DNA from: Spirochaetota bacterium | GTDB taxonomy: Bacteria > Spirochaetota > Spirochaetia > Treponematales > Rectinemataceae | NCBI GenBank assembly: GCA_023421875.1 | Contig: JAEZSM010000067.1 | Location: 1 to 8,223 of the forward strand | Length of the DNA: 8,223 bases | Reading direction: 5' to 3' | Part shown: positions 1 through 6,359 of the stretch, one piece after another | Layout: the number at the start of each line of letters is the position of its first letter | Position numbering within the stretch: position 1 is the first letter of the stretch | The notes under the pieces: generated by a model | The model's database searches: none | What the model saw: only the letters and a program-made list of their open reading frames with translations | Told to the model about the DNA's origin: nothing | Program-made: the position numbers and the translations under genes

Positions 1-2205
1 GGGCGTGAGAATGTCGAAAATCTCCTCGGCCTGGGCTGCACTGTAACCCCTGGAGACGGCCCCTTCGATGAAGGGCGCCCTTTCCTTTGCCAGAATTTCG
101 GGCTTTTTCTTGCCCATGGCCCGCCGCAAAAGATCGGCGCGTCCCAGGGAGTAACCCGCCACCTCCCGGGCGACCTGCATGACTTGTTCCTGGTAGACGA
201 TGACGCCATAGGTGCCCTTGAGGTACTTCTCCAGGGATGGGTGGGGATAACTGATGGGTATCTTGCCGTTCTTTGAATCGATGAACTTGTCGATAAAATC
301 CATAGGCCCCGGACGGTACAGGGCGTTCAAGGCAATCAGGTCCTCGATAGATGCAGGCTTGGCCCGCTTGAGGATATTCTGCATGCCCGAAGATTCGAAT
401 TGGAATATGGACGTACTCTTGCCTTCTCCCAGCATGCGGAAAGTCTTGGGATCATTGTCGGGAATTTCTTCTTCCCTGATCGCCACCCCCCGGGCTTTGA
501 GAAGATCCAGAGTGTTCTTGATAAGGGTCAGTGTCTTCAAGCCCAGAAAATCCATTTTGACAAGGCCGCAATTCTCAAGGTAGTCCATGGTGTACTGAGT
601 CGAGACGCCCCCAGTCTTGGGATCTTTGTACAGGGGCACGAAGTCCATGAGCTGAGACTTGCCGATAACGATGCCCGCGGCGTGCAGGGAGCTGTGGCGA
701 TGCATGTTCTCGAGCCTGAGGGCTATCTTGAAAAGATCCTTGTACTGTTCATTTTCCGCCAGGTTCCGCAGCCGAGGCTCCATTTCAAAGGCGGTTTCCA
801 AGGTCATCTTGGGATCTTCGGGAATCAGCTTGGCGATGTTGTTCGCATCCTCGAAGGAAATATCCAGCGAACGGGCCACATCCTTGACCACTGCCTTGGC
901 CTTGAGGGTTCCAAAAGTGATTATCTGCCCCACCCGGTCATCGCCGTACTTCCTGGTGACATATTCGATCACCTCACCCCGACGCTCGAAGCAGAAGTCC
1001 ACGTCGAAGTCGGGCATGGAAATGCGCTCGGGGTTCAGGAAACGTTCGAAGAGCAGATCGTATTTCAGCGGATCGATATCGGTGATCCGCAGGCTGTAGG
1101 CGACGATGGACCCAGCGCCCGAGCCGCGGCCAGGTCCGACCGGAATGTCATGACGCTTGGCCCAATCGATAAAATCCCACACGATCAAAAAATAGCCAGT
1201 GAATCCCATAGAAATGATGACCGAGAGCTCGAATTCCGCTCGCTGGCGGATCTCGTCGCTGGCGTTGGGATAGCGTTTTCCGAGCCCCTCCATGGTCAGA
1301 TGGCGCAAGTATTCCTCGGGCGAGGAAAACTCGGGCGGAATTTCGTAGTCCGGAAGCATGGGGCCAGGAAAATCGATGTTCAGGTTGGCCATCTCGGTGA
1401 TCTTGAGCGTATTGGCCAGGGCCTCGGGGACTTCCGCGAAGAGGGCAGCCATTTCATCGGCGGTTTTAAGGTAGAAGTGGTCGTTGGGAAAGCGCATGCG
1501 GCCAGGATCGTTGCGTTTCCGGTTAGTGCCGACGCAGAGCAGGATGTCCTGCGCCACCGCGTCTTCCTTGTTGATATAGTGGAGATCGTTGGTAGCCACC
1601 AGGGGTATGCCGTGACGGCGAGAAAGCGCTACCAGCTCCCGGTTCACCAGCCGCTGCTCTTCCAGGCCGTGGTCCTGAAGTTCCAGGTAAAAGCGTTCGG
1701 CTCCGAAGAGCTCCCGGTACTCCAGCGCCTTGGCTTCCGCGGCTTCCCGCCGCCCCGCCAGGATGAGCGAGGGGATCTCCCCAGCCAGGCAGGCGCTGGA
1801 GGCTATGAGCCCTTTGGAGTAGGTCCTGAGCAGTTCATCGTCTATCCTCGGCTTGTAGTAAAAACCCTCGGTATAGGACAGGGAGGAGAGCTTCATCAAA
1901 TTCCGATAGCCCTCCTGGTTTTCGGCCAGGAGAATGAAGTGCCAGTACTTGTTGCCATTTTCGGTGCCGGTTTTTTCCCTGCGGGAGCCCCCGGCCATGT
2001 AGAATTCGCTTCCGATGATGGGTTTTATGCCCTCGTCCTTGCAGGCTTTGTAAAAACTTAAGGACCCGAAGAGGTTCCCGTGATCCGTGATCGCCAGGCC
2101 GGGCATGCCGTAACGCTTGGCTGTAGCGGCCAATTCCTTAATGGGGGCGGCCCCGTCCAGAAGGGAGTAGTCGCTGTGGTTGTGAAGGTGTACGAATTCC
2201 GCCAT
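1..2205 (-). CDS. dnaE: DNA polymerase III alpha subunit, N-terminal 735 residues (partial)
   Basis: This is the catalytic subunit of the replicative DNA polymerase. The reading frame is open from the ATG at 2205 to the window edge, so the C-terminal part (rest of the fingers, helix-hairpin-helix, OB fold) lies outside. The PHP domain is at the N-terminus (HLHNHS at residues 6-11, ITDHGN at 39-44, E67, H89, NDLHY at 206-210). The polymerase palm follows, with PGRGSGAGS at 358-366, the acidic pair in PDFDVDF (D401 and D403) and the third carboxylate in VKMDFLGL (D552). These match the positions of the E. coli catalytic aspartates (401, 403, 555) closely. ALYRPGPMDFI at about 628-638 and YQEQVMQVA at 671-679 are further DnaE hallmarks. 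The PHP metal ligands look intact, unlike in E. coli. There is no Shine-Dalgarno before the start, and an extended -10 lies just upstream. The gene diverges from the M20 peptidase gene. PolC is excluded because no exonuclease domain interrupts the PHP domain. Confidence 0.97.
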   Translation of the reverse strand, partial: MAEFVHLHNHSDYSLLDGAAPIKELAATAKRYGMPGLAITDHGNLFGSLSFYKACKDEGIKPIIGSEFYMAGGSRREKTGTENGNKYWHFILLAENQEGYRNLMKLSSLSYTEGFYYKPRIDDELLRTYSKGLIASSACLAGEIPSLILAGRREAAEAKALEYRELFGAERFYLELQDHGLEEQRLVNRELVALSRRHGIPLVATNDLHYINKEDAVAQDILLCVGTNRKRNDPGRMRFPNDHFYLKTADEMAALFAEVPEALANTLKITEMANLNIDFPGPMLPDYEIPPEFSSPEEYLRHLTMEGLGKRYPNASDEIRQRAEFELSVIISMGFTGYFLIVWDFIDWAKRHDIPVGPGRGSGAGSIVAYSLRITDIDPLKYDLLFERFLNPERISMPDFDVDFCFERRGEVIEYVTRKYGDDRVGQIITFGTLKAKAVVKDVARSLDISFEDANNIAKLIPEDPKMTLETAFEMEPRLRNLAENEQYKDLFKIALRLENMHRHSSLHAAGIVIGKSQLMDFVPLYKDPKTGGVSTQYTMDYLENCGLVKMDFLGLKTLTLIKNTLDLLKARGVAIREEEIPDNDPKTFRMLGEGKSTSIFQFESSGMQNILKRAKPASIEDLIALNALYRPGPMDFIDKFIDSKNGKIPISYPHPSLEKYLKGTYGVIVYQEQVMQVAREVAGYSLGRADLLRRAMGKKKPEILAKERAPFIEGAVSRGYSAAQAEEIFDILTP

Positions 2206-2211
2206 TTTTCG

Positions 2212-2220
2212 AGTATAGCA
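2212..2220 (-). promoter_or_regulatory. Putative extended -10 promoter of dnaE
   Basis: Read on the minus strand this is TGCTATACT, an extended -10 (TGnTATAAT type) with five of six matches in the hexamer. Six bases separate it from the ATG, so the expected transcription start is the A of the start codon at 2205. The hexamer expected at -35 (TACTCC) is poor, which is tolerable for an extended -10 promoter. This is a prediction from spacing and consensus only. Confidence 0.45.
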
Positions 2221-2224
2221 GAAG

Positions 2225-2238
2225 CTCCGGATTCGGAG
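2225..2238. repeat. Short inverted repeat upstream of dnaE
   Basis: CTCCG and CGGAG form a perfect 5-bp inverted repeat around a 4-base loop (GATT). It covers roughly -33 to -20 relative to the predicted dnaE start of transcription, where an operator would overlap RNA polymerase. A repeat this short can arise by chance in GC-rich DNA, so any regulatory role is speculative. Confidence 0.2.
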
Positions 2239-2326
2239 TAGGGTTTTTCCCCTCCGATCGGCGGGAGCGTCGAATTAGGAGTAGGATTTCCAGCAGCCGA
2301 AGCAGACCGATACGGCCCGGCCGTTA

Positions 2327-2355
2327 TTGACCCCAGAGGCGGCCTTCCCCATACT
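2327..2355 (+). promoter_or_regulatory. Putative sigma-70-type promoter of the M20 peptidase gene
   Basis: TTGACC at 2327-2332 matches five of six consensus -35 bases. After a 17-bp spacer, CATACT at 2350-2355 matches four of six -10 bases. The expected transcription start is near 2362, giving a leader of about 15 nt that begins with the AAGGA Shine-Dalgarno at 2362-2366. Position, strand and spacing all fit the downstream gene. It points away from the dnaE promoter. Confidence 0.45.
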
Positions 2356-2365
2356 CAATACAAGG

Positions 2366-2380
2366 ATGCACCGACCATGA
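2366..2380 (+). other. Possible four-codon leader ORF overlapping the M20 start
   Basis: ATG CAC CGA CCA TGA encodes Met-His-Arg-Pro and stops at a TGA that overlaps the M20 start codon as ATGA (2377-2380). The Shine-Dalgarno AAGGA ends on the first base of this mini-ORF, so it is badly placed for it and well placed for the main start. It may be chance. If translated at all, it would couple termination to initiation of the peptidase. Confidence 0.15.
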
Positions 2381-3735
2381 CTAAGCCCGACCTCAAAGCA
2401 TCGGCCTTTCCCGGCCTGGCGGAAAAACTCTCCCGCCTCATCCAGTTTCCCACCGTATCCTCCCATATTGCTGCGGAGGAAAACGAAGAAGCGTTTTCGG
2501 CGCTGATCAACGAGCTGCCCCTGCTCTTTCCCAGGCTTCACCAGGTCCTCAGGCTGAAAACACCCTCAGACCGGGCGCTGCTCTATACCTGGGAAGGAAG
2601 CGATCCAAGCCTGGCTCCGGCCATGCTCTGCGCCCACTTCGACGTTGTTCCCGAAGGCAATCCCGATGCCTGGAAACAGGGGGCCTTTTCCGGAGCCATT
2701 GTCGACGGAGAACTTTGGGGAAGGGGCAGCCAGGATATCAAGGTGCTCATGGCATCGATCATGGAGGCCGCCGAACAGTTGCTGAAACAGGGCTTTAGGC
2801 CACGTAGAACTATATTCCTGGCCTTCGGCGGAGACGAGGAGGTCGGGGGCAGGCGGGGCGCCGGAGCCATAGCGCGCCATCTCGCGGGAAACGGAATAAA
2901 AGTCTCTTTTCTCCTGGATGAAGGCGGCCCGATCTCCGTCGGCATGCTCTCCTTCGCCCCCCGTCCTATGGCCTTGGTGGGAGTGGCGGAAAAAGGCTAT
3001 GCCGACCTATTGGTACACACCACGGGCAAGGGAGGACACGCCTCCATGCCACCTAAGGACAGTGCGACTATTAATCTAGCCAAGGCCATCATCGCCATCG
3101 AGAAAAATCCCTTTCCTGCACGCATCACCAAAACCCTCAAGGCTTTTCTCCGACGATTGGCAAGCGTTTCTGCCCAGCCCTACAGACTCATCTTCAGCCT
3201 GGCCGGAATCACGGCTCCCCTCATCAAAAAAGCCTTTTCGGCGGCACCCACCACCAACGCCCTTATTCGAACCACAGTGGCATGTACAATGCTGGAAGGA
3301 AGCCCCAAGGAAAACGTCCTGGCAGAAAAAGCCCAGGCGACACTCAATGTCCGCATCCTACCGGGCGAAAGCGCCGCTTCGGTGATAGCCAGGCTCAACG
3401 CCCTGACAGCCTGCTTCGATGCCGAGGTACGGGCTAAGCACGAAGGGCAGATCGTAGAAGCATCCAGCGAATCATCCACGGAACAGGAAGGCTGGATGCA
3501 TATAGAAAAAGCCCTCTCCGCATCCCACCCCGAAGCCTTCTGCCTGCCTTTTCTCTTCAGTGCCGCCACCGATACCAAGCATTACAGGGACATAGTCGAA
3601 GCGACATACCGCTTCACCGCCCTACCCCAGACACAGGAAGATCTTTCCCGCGTCCACGCCGCGGGCGAACGGGTAAAGATCGCCGATCTGGAACGTTGTG
3701 CGGCTTTTTACGCCACCCTCATCGCTGCGCTCTAG
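2377..3735 (+). CDS. M20 family metallopeptidase, carboxypeptidase S-like
   Basis: This is a 452-residue di-metal (usually zinc) amidohydrolase predicted to cleave a peptide or N-acyl amino-acid bond in the cytoplasm; no signal peptide is present. Visible M20 signatures in order are AHFDVVPE (H87, D89), GRGSQDIK (D120 bridging ligand), GGDEEVGG (E154 general base, E155 ligand), LLDEGG (D181) and TDTKHY (H402). The lid or dimerisation domain inserted from about 205 to 330 carries GGHASMPP (H221), typical of the carboxypeptidase S/PM20D1 branch. The closing VHAAGERV at 426-433 resembles the family's conserved IHGxNER element. Full length fits the family. The ATG at 2377 is preferred because AAGGA lies 10 nt upstream. 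GRGSQDIK has isoleucine where many relatives have a second aspartate, but the bridging ligand is kept. The substrate cannot be read from sequence. A succinyl-diaminopimelate desuccinylase (DapE) role is less likely given the GGHASMPP lid motif and greater length. Confidence 0.9.
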   Translation: MTKPDLKASAFPGLAEKLSRLIQFPTVSSHIAAEENEEAFSALINELPLLFPRLHQVLRLKTPSDRALLYTWEGSDPSLAPAMLCAHFDVVPEGNPDAWKQGAFSGAIVDGELWGRGSQDIKVLMASIMEAAEQLLKQGFRPRRTIFLAFGGDEEVGGRRGAGAIARHLAGNGIKVSFLLDEGGPISVGMLSFAPRPMALVGVAEKGYADLLVHTTGKGGHASMPPKDSATINLAKAIIAIEKNPFPARITKTLKAFLRRLASVSAQPYRLIFSLAGITAPLIKKAFSAAPTTNALIRTTVACTMLEGSPKENVLAEKAQATLNVRILPGESAASVIARLNALTACFDAEVRAKHEGQIVEASSESSTEQEGWMHIEKALSASHPEAFCLPFLFSAATDTKHYRDIVEATYRFTALPQTQEDLSRVHAAGERVKIADLERCAAFYATLIAAL

Positions 3736-3773
3736 GCGATTTTAAACAAGCACTGTAAATAAATAACCATTCC

Positions 3774-3802
3774 TTGCCAGGATCGCGTTCCTATATTAAA
3801 TT
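3774..3802 (+). promoter_or_regulatory. Putative promoter of the DOMON/b561 unit
   Basis: TTGCCA at 3774-3779 matches five of six -35 bases. After 17 bp, TAAATT at 3797-3802 matches four of six -10 bases and would place the transcription start at the A of the ATG at 3809. An alternative -10, TATATT at 3792-3797, has a poor -35 and would give a 5-nt leader. The 73-nt gap after the M20 gene contains no clear terminator, so read-through from the peptidase gene is also possible. Confidence 0.35.
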
Positions 3803-3808
3803 TTTAAA

Positions 3809-4366
3809 ATGAAAAGAATACCAGCGATCACGACACTTTTTCTCATCCTTGCGGTCTCGGCTGCTGGCGCGGTCGATGTGGACGGTAAAATACTTCCCGG
3901 GGAATACGCCAGGGAACAAAGCTTCGAAAAAGGCAGCTTCAGGCTTCTGTGGAGGATTGTGGACGACAAAATCTTCATGGCCATAGACTCGGATGCCAAA
4001 GGCTGGGTGTCCGTCGGGTTTGAGCCCACCAGAATAATGGCCAACTCGGACATGATCTTCGGGTTTGTGGAAGCCTCGGGGAGCGTCAAGGCGGTGGATG
4101 CCTGGTCCACCGGCATTTTCGGCCCCCATCCGCCGGATGTGGATCAGGGAGGAAAAGACTCGATCCTCAGCTTCGCCGGAACCCGATCCAGCAACAGGGT
4201 AGTCTTCGAGTTTTCCCGGGCTCTTGATACGGGCGATAAATTCGATAAACCAATCCCCAGCTCGGGTTCCTTCAAGGTAATCTGGGCCCAGTCCCAAAGC
4301 ATGGGCTTCACCGCCAAGCATAACAAGGCTGGCAGCCTTACCCTCGACATGGGAGGCTCCTATTGA
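3809..4366 (+). CDS. Secreted DOMON domain protein, candidate haem-binding redox domain
   Basis: The 185-residue product starts with a Sec signal peptide: basic MKR, a hydrophobic stretch at about 5-18, and an AxA cleavage site (A19-G20-A21) before V22. The rest is one DOMON beta-sandwich: FRLLWRIVDDKIFMAI at 44-59, GWVSVGFEP at 65-73, an MANSD motif at 77-81, a DAWS/GPHPPD segment at 97-110, and WAQSQ at 159-163 leading to a C-terminal KHNKAG. In haem-binding DOMON domains, such as that of cellobiose dehydrogenase, a Met and a His ligate haem b. M77 and H171 sit where those ligands would be expected, but this is inference, because other DOMON proteins bind sugars. The mature protein has no membrane anchor. 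Its stop codon overlaps the start of the b561-like gene, so the two are probably made together and may interact outside the cytoplasmic membrane. No Shine-Dalgarno precedes the ATG, and an in-frame TAA at 3797-3799 limits upstream extension. Confidence 0.82.
   Translation: MKRIPAITTLFLILAVSAAGAVDVDGKILPGEYAREQSFEKGSFRLLWRIVDDKIFMAIDSDAKGWVSVGFEPTRIMANSDMIFGFVEASGSVKAVDAWSTGIFGPHPPDVDQGGKDSILSFAGTRSSNRVVFEFSRALDTGDKFDKPIPSSGSFKVIWAQSQSMGFTAKHNKAGSLTLDMGGSY
4351..4356 (+). promoter_or_regulatory. Ribosome binding site deciding a TTG start
   Basis: GGGAGG lies inside the last codons of the DOMON gene, 6 nt before the TTG at 4363. It is the main support for that non-ATG start and for translational coupling of the pair. 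Confidence 0.7.
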
Positions 4367-4767
4367 CCCCCATCTACCTGCACCTGGGTTTCATGAGCGC
4401 CGCCTTTCTGGCCATGGCCGCCGGAATCCTGATTGCGAGGTTTTTAAAAAAGAAAAAATGGTGGCTGAAGGCGCATAAAGGGCTCAACATGGCGGCTGTC
4501 GCCCTGGCGCTTGTCGGAATTGTCATTATCGCCGTGTCGGTGCAGGATTCCGGCGGCCCTCACTTCAGGGTCAGCCACGCCTATTACGGAGCCGCAGCCC
4601 TGTCGCTGCTCCTACTATCGCCGTTTCTTGGCTTTGCAATGTTCAAGACCAAGGACAAGACAAAAATCCCCCGGATCAAGCAGCTCCACCGCTGGTCGGG
4701 CAGAATGACAATCCTTCTAATGGCTGCCGCGATCATCGCCGGCTTTTCCCTTATGGGATTCTTTTAG
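4363..4767 (+). CDS. Four-helix membrane protein, cytochrome b561-like
   Basis: This 134-residue integral membrane protein has four predicted helices at about 4-27, 42-60, 74-94 and 114-132. Its histidines cluster at helix ends: H7, H38 (KAHKG), H67 and H72 (SHAYYG) and H109 (LHRWSGR). The HRWSGR element and spacing resemble the cytochrome b561/ferric reductase-like or DUF4079 type, in which paired histidines ligate one or two b haems. A haem-carrying electron-transfer role is inferred. The likely partner is the secreted DOMON protein encoded just upstream. The start is a TTG whose TTGA overlaps the TGA stop of that gene by 4 nt. GGGAGG at 4351-4356 lies 6 nt upstream, and the frame cannot begin at a better-supported ATG without losing the first helix. 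The cytoplasmic KKKKWW segment after helix 1 fits the positive-inside rule. A terminator follows 32 nt after the stop. I am confident of the membrane protein but less sure of haem binding. Confidence 0.75.
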   Translation: MTPIYLHLGFMSAAFLAMAAGILIARFLKKKKWWLKAHKGLNMAAVALALVGIVIIAVSVQDSGGPHFRVSHAYYGAAALSLLLLSPFLGFAMFKTKDKTKIPRIKQLHRWSGRMTILLMAAAIIAGFSLMGFF

Positions 4768-4798
4768 ACCGGACTGTCGGGAAGGCTCATAAGCAGTC

Positions 4799-4833
4799 GC
4801 GCGGCCTGGGCTTGCCCAGGCCGCGCTTTTTTT
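4799..4833 (+). terminator. Rho-independent terminator of the DOMON/b561 unit
   Basis: A perfect 13-bp GC-rich stem pairs GCGCGGCCTGGGC (4799-4811) with GCCCAGGCCGCGC (4814-4826). Only TT lies between the arms, so the innermost pairs must open to form the loop. Seven T residues follow at 4827-4833 on the plus strand. No T run follows the stem on the minus strand, so it is directional and serves the plus-strand genes. It sits between convergent units and does not provide livF with a classical terminator. Confidence 0.93.
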
Positions 4834-4860
4834 AAAAAGCCCTCATGAAGCATAAACAGC

Positions 4861-5583
4861 TCAGCCGCAGCCCTTGCCCGATTTTGAACCAAGGTAGGCT
4901 GCCCTCACCGCAGGATCGCCAGCGATTTGGGCCACCGGACCTGAGGTGACAATGCGTCCCTGCTCTAGAACGTAGGCCCTGTCCGCAACAGCGAGGGCTT
5001 TGAACGCGTTCTGCTCAACCAAAAGTATCGTCTTTCCCATGGATCGTATTGTTTCGATTATATCGAAAACAGTCTTCACCAAAAGGGGTGCCAAGCCCAG
5101 GGAAGGCTCGTCCATGAGAATGAGCTCCCCTTCGGTCATGAGGGCCCTGCCCATGGCTAGCATCTGCTGCTCGCCGCCGGAGAGAGTACCCGCCATCTGC
5201 TGCTTTCGCTCATCAAGCCGAGGGAAAAGGCCGAATACCTTGTCCAGGTCCTCGAGCACCGCCTTCTTGTTGGAGCGGAGGTAGGCACCCAGGCGCAGGT
5301 TATCCAACACCGAAAGGTTGGCGAAGATGAGCCTGCCTTCGGGAACATGGCAGATCCCCGACCGGACCACCAAATCCGGCCGTTTGGCCAGCCTGCTGCC
5401 CTTGTAGAGTATCTCGCCCCTGGAAGGTTTTAAGAAACCTGAAATAGTATTGAGAAGGGTCGATTTGCCGGCACCGTTAGCCCCGATGATGGTGACAATC
5501 TCCCCGGCCCGCACTTCCAGAGAAATGCCTTTGAGCGCCCGTATGCCGCCGTATGATACATGGAGGTCCTTGATTTTTAGCAT
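4861..5583 (-). CDS. livF: Branched-chain amino-acid ABC transporter ATPase LivF
   Basis: This 240-residue protein is one of two cytoplasmic ATPases powering the importer. The motifs are Walker A GANGAGKST (34-42), the Q-loop region carrying the LivF-type VPEGR (80-84), the signature LSGGEQQ (134-140), Walker B LILMDEP (154-160), and LVEQNA (188-193). The last has Gln where many ABC ATPases have the H-loop His, which is normal for LivF and separates it from LivG. The frame is open upstream to an ATG at 5703, but that extension lies wholly within livG and encodes nothing family-like. The start at 5583 gives the usual MLKIKDLHVSYGG opening and has AGGAGGT 6 nt upstream. It follows the livG stop by 2 nt, so it is the last gene of the operon. 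A short GSKSGKGCG tail extends past the usual AYLG end. Confidence 0.95.
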   Translation of the reverse strand: MLKIKDLHVSYGGIRALKGISLEVRAGEIVTIIGANGAGKSTLLNTISGFLKPSRGEILYKGSRLAKRPDLVVRSGICHVPEGRLIFANLSVLDNLRLGAYLRSNKKAVLEDLDKVFGLFPRLDERKQQMAGTLSGGEQQMLAMGRALMTEGELILMDEPSLGLAPLLVKTVFDIIETIRSMGKTILLVEQNAFKALAVADRAYVLEQGRIVTSGPVAQIAGDPAVRAAYLGSKSGKGCG

Positions 5584-5585
5584 GC

Positions 5586-6359
5586 CTAGACCTCCTCTGT
5601 AACGCCCAGATAGGCCTCGATCACCTTGGGGTCCTTTGCTATATCCGCCGCGCAGCCCTCGGCCAGCTTGATCCCGAAATTGAGCACCACAATCCGCTCG
5701 CAAATTCCCATGATGAGATCCATGTGGTGTTCGATCACCAGCACGCTGAGCTTGAATTCGTCCCTTATGCGGACAATGAGGCGCATAAGCTGCTCCGTCT
5801 CGTCGGGATTCATCCCCGCCGCCGGTTCGTCCAGCAAGAGGAGCTTAGGATCCAGTGCCAGGGCTCGGACGATCTCCAGGCGCCGCTGCATGCCGTAGGG
5901 AAGATTGTTGGCCACAAGATCCCTACGCTCGGTTAAGCCCATTATGGATAAAAGCTTTTCGGCCTTTTCTACCAGGGCTTTTTCCTCTTTTCTGAACTTG
6001 GGCAACCGCAGCACCGAATCGAGAATGCTGTAGCTGGCACCCAGATGGCAGGCGGTGAGAACGTTTTCGAACACCGTGAGGTTCTTGAAGAGGCGAATAT
6101 TCTGGAAGGTCCTGGTTATGCCCATATCGGCGATCTTAAAGGGCGGCAGGCCGTTCAAGCTTTTCCCCTTGAATCGCACATCGCCCTCGGTGAGAGAATA
6201 GACACCGGTGATCAGGTTGAAAATAGTGGTCTTTCCGGCGCCGTTAGGGCCGATGAGCCCTAAAATTCCCCCTTCGGGGACCGAAAAGCTCACATCGTTC
6301 ACCGCCGCGAGTCCGCCAAAGCGTTTTGTCAGCCGGCTAATTTCCAGTATGTCAGCCAA
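5586..6359 (-). CDS. livG: Branched-chain amino-acid ABC transporter ATPase LivG
   Basis: This is the second cytoplasmic ATPase of the importer, 257 residues from the TTG at 6359. Motifs are Walker A GPNGAGKT (37-44), Q-loop TFQ (Q86 in ITRTFQNIRLF), the LivG-type signature LPYGMQRRLEIVRAL (153-167), Walker B LLLLDEP (173-179), and an H-loop in VIEHHMD (H211). The long insertion between Q-loop and signature (about 100-150) is typical of LivG. An ATG at 6374 would add five residues (MGRPA before L/M-ADILEIS). I prefer TTG because GGGGAGG at 6366-6372 is 6 nt upstream of it, whereas only a weak site precedes the ATG. With the TTG start the gene overlaps the end of livM by 8 nt, suggesting coupled translation. 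The signature has M157 where most ABC proteins have Gly or Gln, a minor variation. Confidence 0.94.
   Translation of the reverse strand: MADILEISRLTKRFGGLAAVNDVSFSVPEGGILGLIGPNGAGKTTIFNLITGVYSLTEGDVRFKGKSLNGLPPFKIADMGITRTFQNIRLFKNLTVFENVLTACHLGASYSILDSVLRLPKFRKEEKALVEKAEKLLSIMGLTERRDLVANNLPYGMQRRLEIVRALALDPKLLLLDEPAAGMNPDETEQLMRLIVRIRDEFKLSVLVIEHHMDLIMGICERIVVLNFGIKLAEGCAADIAKDPKVIEAYLGVTEEV
5590..5596 (-). promoter_or_regulatory. Ribosome binding site of livF
   Basis: AGGAGGT on the minus strand lies within the end of livG, 6 nt from the ATG at 5583. It fixes the livF start there and argues against the longer open frame beginning at 5703. Confidence 0.75.

Noticed and set aside
400..2061. 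A 553-codon open frame on the plus strand, antisense to dnaE
   Set aside because: It lies entirely opposite a well-supported dnaE. Its translation shows no recognisable domain, and long antisense frames are common opposite GC-rich genes with biased codon use.
2275..2541. An 88-codon minus-strand frame between dnaE and the M20 gene
   Set aside because: More than half overlaps the start of the M20 gene, and the product resembles nothing. The region is better explained by divergent promoters.
3736..3790. GCGAT and ATCGC inverted repeat after the M20 gene as a possible terminator
   Set aside because: The 5-bp arms are about 40 nt apart and no T run follows, so it is not a credible hairpin terminator.
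3791..4321. A 176-codon open frame on the minus strand opposite the DOMON gene
   Set aside because: The plus-strand frame has a signal peptide, DOMON motifs and a coupled downstream gene. The antisense product has no recognisable motif or start signal.
5584..5703. A 40-residue N-terminal extension of LivF
   Set aside because: The sequence is the out-of-frame end of livG, has no LivF homology, and a strong ribosome binding site supports the start at 5583.
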